Shown in pieces: positions 4,870 through 8,344 of a stretch of 8,344 nucleotides of DNA. Position 1 is the stretch's first letter; every line of letters starts with the position of its first letter. Source of the DNA: Melioribacter sp. (GTDB lineage Bacteria; Bacteroidota; Ignavibacteria; Ignavibacteriales; Melioribacteraceae); assembly GCA_016841125.1 (NCBI GenBank), contig JAENZU010000121.1, positions 1-8,344 on the forward strand, written 5' to 3'. The notes under the pieces are model-generated. The model had not been told where the DNA came from. It made no database searches and saw only the letters and a program-made list of their open reading frames with translations. Made by a program: the position numbers and the translations under genes.

Positions 4870-6216
4870 CTACTTTAAAAGCAGCATCTTCTTACTTACA
4901 TTTAAACCTCCGGCTTGCAGAGTGTAGTAATAAACTCCCGATGCAAGATTATTTGCATAAACTTCAATTTCATTTTCGCCCGGACGCATCTGTTCATCTA
5001 CCACGGTCATAATTTCTTCACCCAGCGAGTCATAAATTTTCAATGTCACATATAATATTCCGTTATTAGTTCCTCCTTCAATTGGAGTAAGTTTAGGAAT
5101 TGTAAATTTAATTTTTGTTGAAGGGTTGAAAGGATTAGGATAATTCTGAGACAATTGAAAATCATCAGGCTGTTGAGTATCATCAACGGATGAGACCACT
5201 TGACCGGTATATTTGTAAACGGTTTGTCCGCCTGCATAACCAAGCAGTTCATTCACAAAAAAGAATCTGTTAACTCGTGATCCGAAATTAGCCGGCGCCC
5301 ATGTATCTCCTCCGTTGGTGGTTTGATAAGTAGTTTGAGAGCCGTTGCCTCCAATCCAGCCTAGAGTATCATTCACAAAGCCGATTCCCTGAACATAATA
5401 CGGAGCAGCAAAAAATTGTTTTTCGAAAAAAGTTTTACCGCCGTCAGTAGTCTTTATTAAATTAACCGGAGATCCCACATTTCTTTGAAGTGAAATGTAT
5501 CCGACCTCACGAGAGGGGAATGAGATTTTCCAAGCCCATTCACCTTGTCTGCTGCTCAAATATTTTTCCGTCCAGTTTTCACCACCGTCCGATGAAAATA
5601 AAACCACGCCTGTTGACTGTGAGTGATCGGAGTTTGATAACCCTACCGCGAACCCGCTGTCTGGAGAAAAGAAATGCACATCAACAAGCCCTGCTGCAAA
5701 CGAACTCATATTTTTTGATATCCAGCTTTCTCCTCCGTCTGTACTTTTCATAAAGAAGCTCGGACCGCGAACCCTGCCCACCGCAAAAACATTTAAGCTG
5801 TCGATTGCCTGCATACCGCAAATACCACGACCGGTTTCACCCGAGATATTTGAAATTGGAGACCAATCGTTTCCGCCGTTTGTTGTTCGGTAAATTAGTG
5901 TTGGATCTGTAATAGTTGGACCGCCGTATTCGTCGGGACCTAAATTTCCGGCAAATCCTAAGTTCATATTTGCAAAAGTCACACTTCTCCAAAATGTAGA
6001 ATCGCTGCTCAGCATTACATCCCATGTATTACCGCCGTCTGTAGTGTGGTAAACTTCTCCCGCTCCCCGGACAACCCAGCCATAGTCTTTGTTTACGAAA
6101 GAGACATCGTTTATTCTAGATCCGAATGGTGCGTTGGGTAATGTCTGCCAGTTAACTGATATTTGTGCTATTGGGCTTATACCGAAAATTAATAATCCCA
6201 TAATTATTTTAATCAT
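4870..6216 (-). CDS. Secreted YCF48/BNR-type beta-propeller with T9SS type A sorting domain
   Basis: A 448-residue exported protein. The first 18 residues form a signal peptide (MIKIIMGLLIFGISPIAQ). Six Asp-box-like motifs follow at near-regular 44-53 residue spacing: TDGGNTW (59-65), TNGGNDW (112-118), TDGGESW (159-165), SDGGENW (209-215), TDGGKTF (257-263) and TNGGDTW (300-306). Each is preceded by an F-x-x-x-x-x-GW/GF-x-x-G strand. This is the pattern of YCF48-like and sialidase-type propellers, probably one propeller of six or seven blades. The C-terminal 95 residues are a T9SS type A sorting domain, with LSQNYPNPFNPST at 355-367, the strand LKIYDSLGEEI, then GENEIEV, ASGVYYYTLQAG and KKMLLLK at the end. 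It should cross the outer membrane by T9SS and be attached or released. The ligand is unknown. An AGGA site lies 5 bp before the ATG at 6214-6216. No catalytic residues of a sialidase are evident. Confidence 0.92.
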   Translation of the reverse strand: MIKIIMGLLIFGISPIAQISVNWQTLPNAPFGSRINDVSFVNKDYGWVVRGAGEVYHTTDGGNTWDVMLSSDSTFWRSVTFANMNLGFAGNLGPDEYGGPTITDPTLIYRTTNGGNDWSPISNISGETGRGICGMQAIDSLNVFAVGRVRGPSFFMKSTDGGESWISKNMSSFAAGLVDVHFFSPDSGFAVGLSNSDHSQSTGVVLFSSDGGENWTEKYLSSRQGEWAWKISFPSREVGYISLQRNVGSPVNLIKTTDGGKTFFEKQFFAAPYYVQGIGFVNDTLGWIGGNGSQTTYQTTNGGDTWAPANFGSRVNRFFFVNELLGYAGGQTVYKYTGQVVSSVDDTQQPDDFQLSQNYPNPFNPSTKIKFTIPKLTPIEGGTNNGILYVTLKIYDSLGEEIMTVVDEQMRPGENEIEVYANNLASGVYYYTLQAGGLNVSKKMLLLK

Positions 6217-6221
6217 ATTTT

Positions 6222-6226
6222 TCCTA
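6222..6226 (-). promoter_or_regulatory. Ribosome binding site TAGGA for the 448-residue propeller
   Basis: On the minus strand GTAGGA lies 5 bases before the ATG at 6216, a normal Shine-Dalgarno spacing that supports this start. Confidence 0.5.
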
Positions 6227-6392
6227 CTTTTATCTATTGAATTGAGACAATGTATCTTAAACCCAGATTGTTCATTAGGGAAATATATTAAGAATGTAAT
6301 ACTATCATAACTTGTGAAATGATAAGTATTTAATCCCGACTTAGATTTTCTTGGGCTTGAAAGAATTTCTTATAGTTGTCTTGTAGTCAAGC

Positions 6393-6407
6393 CACGCCAG
6401 AGGCGTG
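6393..6407. repeat. Short GC-rich hairpin CACGCCAGAGGCGTG
   Basis: Six-base arms (CACGCC/GGCGTG) around AGA, in otherwise AT-rich DNA, 24 bp from the large palindrome. No T run follows on either strand. It is probably a short dispersed palindromic repeat and not a terminator. Confidence 0.45.
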
Positions 6408-6430
6408 TAAACCTTAGAAAATATTAGTCG

Positions 6431-6464
6431 ATTTGTCATCCCGACAGCTGTCGGGATGACAAAT
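6431..6464. repeat. Perfect 34-bp palindrome (GTCATCCCGACAG half-site)
   Basis: Arms ATTTGTCATCCCGACAG (6431-6447) and CTGTCGGGATGACAAAT (6448-6464) are exact reverse complements with no spacer. It lies 75 bp beyond the stop of the NHL-propeller gene. It could block or stabilise that transcript's 3' end, but there is no U-tract. The GTCATCCCG core resembles REP-like dispersed palindromes. Its half-site recurs, 15 of 16 bases, inside the coding sequence at 7821-7836. Confidence 0.85.
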
Positions 6465-6538
6465 TTGGGTTAAAATTAAATTTGAAGTTATAATACGAAA
6501 TACTGAGTACTAATTAAAAGTGATTATATGAGGCGGGC

Positions 6539-7429
6539 CTACTTAGAGATTTTTTCAATAGTAGCGATTATTTTTATTTCCCCATCACTTGTTAATAGTG
6601 TAACCCTGCATGTTTGAGGTCCGGCATTACTTGAAAGCCCCTCTTCCAAAATAAAAAGATTGTTATCGAACCACGCTAATCCCAGCGGATACCATTTGCC
6701 CTTTGAATAATAAATCTCCGATATCTTACCAGATAGATCAATTTTATTTACTCTGCTGTTGCCGTGGTATGCATAATAAATGTTACCCTCGTCGTCAATT
6801 GTTATCCCGTAAATCCGGTTGAAAATCTCACGCTTTTCATTTGGATACGGGTTATCGACCGGATTTTTTACGGTAAGATTTGCAGCAATGATCTCAATTC
6901 TTCCATCCGGAGAAGTTCTTTTGATGCCGTCGGAATCAACGAAATAAATTCTGCCGTCTTTTTGTGTCGAAAAATAATGAGGTTTATTTAAACCATTTTT
7001 TAGAAAAGGAGTTGATATGCCCGATTTATCTCTTTGAAATAACGTATCTCTAACGAAATAATAGACGGAGCCCAGACTATCGATTGCAAAATTTGGTGAG
7101 TTGAATCCATCACCGTACTTAGTTGGTTTGATTACGTAATCAATATGTTTTTCGGGACTAACTTTTTTTAAGCTTATCCATCCGTTCCCCAATTCAAACT
7201 CTTCGTTTTCAAAATAAAGTTTGTTATTCTGATCAATGTAAATCGAATGCGACCATACATTGGTGAGATAAGCTTCTAGTTCATTACCATGATCCACTTT
7301 CCAAATTGTTCTATTAATTATATCAGTAAAATAAACCGAACCTTTAGAATCAACCGCAATACCCCAGCCGGGATGTGGATGTAAATCAACAACTAAAATT
7401 AGCAATAATAGAACTGCTATTATGTGCAT
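6539..7429 (-). CDS. Exported NHL-type six-bladed beta-propeller protein
   Basis: A 295-residue protein if it starts at the ATG at 7427-7429. The hydrophobic leader (IIAVLLLLILVV, 3-14) is followed directly by HPHPGWGIAVD. NHL/SMP-30-like blade motifs recur: GIAVDSKGSVYFTD (23-36), IYIDQNNKLYFEN, FAIDSLGSVYYF, STQKDGRIYFVD, GITIDDEGNIYYAYHG and GLAWFDNNLFILEEG. These give about six blades, enough for one complete propeller with no extra domain. Such proteins bind partners or small ligands, and some are lactonases. I see no clear metal-ligand set. The same frame is open further upstream to a TTG at 7531, but that extra 34 residues comes from repeat-like DNA and would bury the leader, so the ATG is preferred. 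There is no T9SS sorting domain. The leader lacks lysine or arginine, so a membrane anchor is also possible. Confidence 0.78.
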   Translation of the reverse strand: MHIIAVLLLLILVVDLHPHPGWGIAVDSKGSVYFTDIINRTIWKVDHGNELEAYLTNVWSHSIYIDQNNKLYFENEEFELGNGWISLKKVSPEKHIDYVIKPTKYGDGFNSPNFAIDSLGSVYYFVRDTLFQRDKSGISTPFLKNGLNKPHYFSTQKDGRIYFVDSDGIKRTSPDGRIEIIAANLTVKNPVDNPYPNEKREIFNRIYGITIDDEGNIYYAYHGNSRVNKIDLSGKISEIYYSKGKWYPLGLAWFDNNLFILEEGLSSNAGPQTCRVTLLTSDGEIKIIATIEKISK

Positions 7430-7448
7430 ATTTATTTTTAACCGTTTG

Positions 7449-7454
7449 ATTATA
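7449..7454 (-). promoter_or_regulatory. Possible -10 element TATAAT for the NHL-propeller gene
   Basis: On the minus strand TATAAT lies 19 bases before the ATG at 7429. No convincing -35 box sits at 16-18 bp further up (the sequence there is CCCCAA), so this is a weak promoter call. It does agree with the ATG start and not with the upstream TTG. Confidence 0.25.
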
Positions 7455-7481
7455 AGACGCGTTATCTTTAATTGGGGTTCC

Positions 7482-7605
7482 AAGATTGGATATTTTAGTT
7501 TCAACAAATTAATTTCGCAACGAGACCTCAAAGAACCTCAAATCTCACAAAGGGAAGATTATAATTTATCCATCTTTTTTTTGTTCATAAATCAGCGTTA
7601 TCTGC
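7482..7605 (+). repeat. Degenerate intergenic repeat phrases (TTGGATATT, CTCAAAG, ATCAGCGTTATCTGC)
   Basis: In the gap between the two right-hand genes the plus strand reads AAGATTGGATATTTTAG, then TTTCGCAACGAGACCTCAAAG, AACCTCAAATCTCACAAAGG and finally ATAAATCAGCGTTATCTGC. The TTGGAT module followed by a TTTCRC block and CTCAAAG/CTCACAAAG phrases repeats the order seen at 4065-4135 and 3975-4040. This is a diverged relative of the mosaic repeat without its palindromes. Confidence 0.5.
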
Positions 7606-7611
7606 TAAAAT

Positions 7612-8344
7612 TTATTTTACCAACATCATCTTCTTCGTTTCTACGAAATCTCCAGCAGTTAATTTATAGAAATATATTCCACTCGGCAGACTAGTGGCGT
7701 TGAATTCAACTTCATAAGTGCCGGCTTCTTTTGTCTCATTGATGAGAGTTGCCACTGTTTTACCGAGAATATCAAATACTAAAAGTTTCGTCTGTAAAGA
7801 CGGGGTATGCCCCAACTCTACTGACGGGATGACAAAATTAATTGTTGTTGATGGATTGAATGGATTAGGGTAGTTTTGGCTTAAGTAAATATTATTAGGA
7901 ATTACATCAAATGGAATTTTATCATCTACTGAAACTAAACTCGAATTACTGGAATGAAGTATTGTACCTCCCCACCCAACAGCGGAAACACTGCAATCGG
8001 TTAGATAAGAAATATCCCTTAGATTATTAGTTGTTCTACTTTCATTTTTTGTCCAGACAGAACCACCGTCAGTCGTACTTAATATAGTTCCGCTAAGTCC
8101 ACAAGCAATACCTTCGTTAGAATTAATGAATGATACAGCTTGAAGATCTTCTGCCGTTCCTGAATTTTGAGCAGCCCAGTTTAAACCTCCGTCAAAAGAA
8201 TGCAGTATTACTCCATTGACTCCAACAGCAGTACCGTAATTTTCATCACTAAAAAATATGTCCAAAAGACAACTGGTTTTACTAGAGTATAATTCGACCC
8301 ACGATTCTCCAAAATCTGTGCTTTTCAGAATTGCCCCGTTATCG
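7612..8344 (-). CDS. YCF48-type beta-propeller with T9SS type A sorting domain (N-terminus outside the window)
   Basis: The frame is open from the TAA at 7612-7614 to the window edge, giving 243 visible residues. The true start lies beyond the edge, and a TTG at 8265 is only an internal leucine. Blades repeat with an exact 41-residue period: tryptophans at visible residues 15 (STDFGESW), 56 (SFDGGLNW) and 97 (TTDGGSVW), with matching glycines at 44, 85 and 126. The fourth visible blade is degenerate (HSSNSSL in place of an Asp box). This is YCF48-like propeller style. The C-terminal part is a T9SS type A sorting domain: LSQNYPNPFNPST (154-166), LLVFDILGKTV, GTYEVEFNATSLPSGIYFYKL and the terminal KKMMLVK. 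The protein should be secreted through the outer membrane. Residues 170-185 of the sorting domain are encoded by palindrome-rich DNA resembling the intergenic repeat at 6431-6464. It is probably paralogous in style to the 4870-6216 protein. Confidence 0.92.
   Translation of the reverse strand, partial: DNGAILKSTDFGESWVELYSSKTSCLLDIFFSDENYGTAVGVNGVILHSFDGGLNWAAQNSGTAEDLQAVSFINSNEGIACGLSGTILSTTDGGSVWTKNESRTTNNLRDISYLTDCSVSAVGWGGTILHSSNSSLVSVDDKIPFDVIPNNIYLSQNYPNPFNPSTTINFVIPSVELGHTPSLQTKLLVFDILGKTVATLINETKEAGTYEVEFNATSLPSGIYFYKLTAGDFVETKKMMLVK
7789..7836. repeat. REP-like palindromic sequence inside the sorting-domain coding region
   Basis: On the plus strand this holds the hairpin CGTCTGTAAAGACG (7789-7802), then GGGGTATGCCCC (7802-7813), then CTGACGGGATGACAAA (7821-7836). 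The last matches the right arm of the 34-bp palindrome at 6448-6463 in 15 of 16 positions. It encodes FVIPSVELGHTPSLQT, in the loop between the first two strands of the sorting domain. Confidence 0.5.

Larger units (their letters stand above)
6217..6538. other. Intergenic spacer with palindromes, no gene
   Basis: A 322-bp AT-rich spacer between two minus-strand genes. No open frame with coding character is present. It must hold the promoter of the propeller gene (nearer 6217) and the 3' end of the NHL-propeller transcript (nearer 6538). It contains a 15-nt GC-rich hairpin and a long perfect palindrome, listed separately. Confidence 0.6.

Noticed and set aside
3925..4927. Small open frames at 3925-4143, 4161-4343, 4222-4413 (minus) and 4499-4927
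   Set aside because: They translate the mosaic repeat itself (phrases such as FTQRSRRNAEIAEKK and ELWVLGCELWVLG), the two plus-strand frames in units A and B repeat each other, and there is no ribosome binding site or domain.
6089..6310. Plus-strand open frame overlapping the start of the 448-residue propeller
   Set aside because: It is antisense to the signal peptide and first blade, whose reading is well supported. The hydrophobic run is the complement of the AT-rich leader region.
8263..8265. TTG as the start of the right-edge propeller gene
   Set aside because: The frame continues upstream to the window edge and encodes another clear blade (STDFGESW), so this is an internal leucine codon.

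Overview
The window looks like a low-GC chromosomal segment from the Bacteroidota/Chlorobiota group, most probably an Ignavibacteria-type bacterium. The clearest evidence is two secreted proteins that end in a type IX secretion (T9SS) sorting domain opening with the SQNYPNPFNPST signature, which is very common in that class. Lipoprotein and signal-peptide leaders of Bacteroidota style, mostly weak Shine-Dalgarno sites and AT-rich intergenic DNA agree. This assignment is an inference from protein style, since no rRNA or other marker gene is present.

Layout. At the left edge is the last 50 codons of a plus-strand M19 (membrane/renal-type) dipeptidase. It converges, across only 18 bp, on a three-gene minus-strand cluster: a TylF-like SAM methyltransferase (1153-1875), a 101-residue three-helix membrane protein (826-1131) and an ABC ATPase (174-839). 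The ATPase overlaps the membrane gene by 14 bp and has no ATG anywhere in its frame, so it must start at TTG. A hairpin terminator (about 1977-2004) separates this cluster from a secreted protein with beta-trefoil-like QxW motifs (2051-3043, minus). A divergent AT-rich promoter region follows, then a lipoprotein of a Bacteroidota-type family of unknown function (3256-3909, plus).

From 3910 to 4869 there is no credible gene. This stretch is a mosaic repeat: two direct copies of a roughly 330-bp unit (4081-4418 and 4419-4735), plus degenerate or partial copies on each side. Each full unit holds CGCAAAG/CGCAGAG phrases, an 18-nt hairpin, an AACCC/AACTC low-complexity tract and two 13-bp palindromes with a TTC centre.

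The right half is all on the minus strand: a 448-residue YCF48/BNR-type beta-propeller with a T9SS sorting domain (4870-6216), a 322-bp spacer carrying a perfect 34-bp palindrome, an NHL-type six-bladed propeller (6539-7429), and the C-terminal 243 residues of a second YCF48-type propeller with a T9SS sorting domain (7612 to the window end, and beyond).

How the genes relate. The right half is an export-oriented set of cell-surface or secreted propellers. The left cluster could be a small membrane/ABC unit made together with a methyltransferase. The most notable signals are the tandem mosaic repeat, the palindrome whose half-site reappears inside the coding sequence of the second sorting domain, and the ATG-less ABC gene coupled to a very small membrane partner. 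I see no CRISPR array, tRNA, rRNA, transposase or recognisable defence system.
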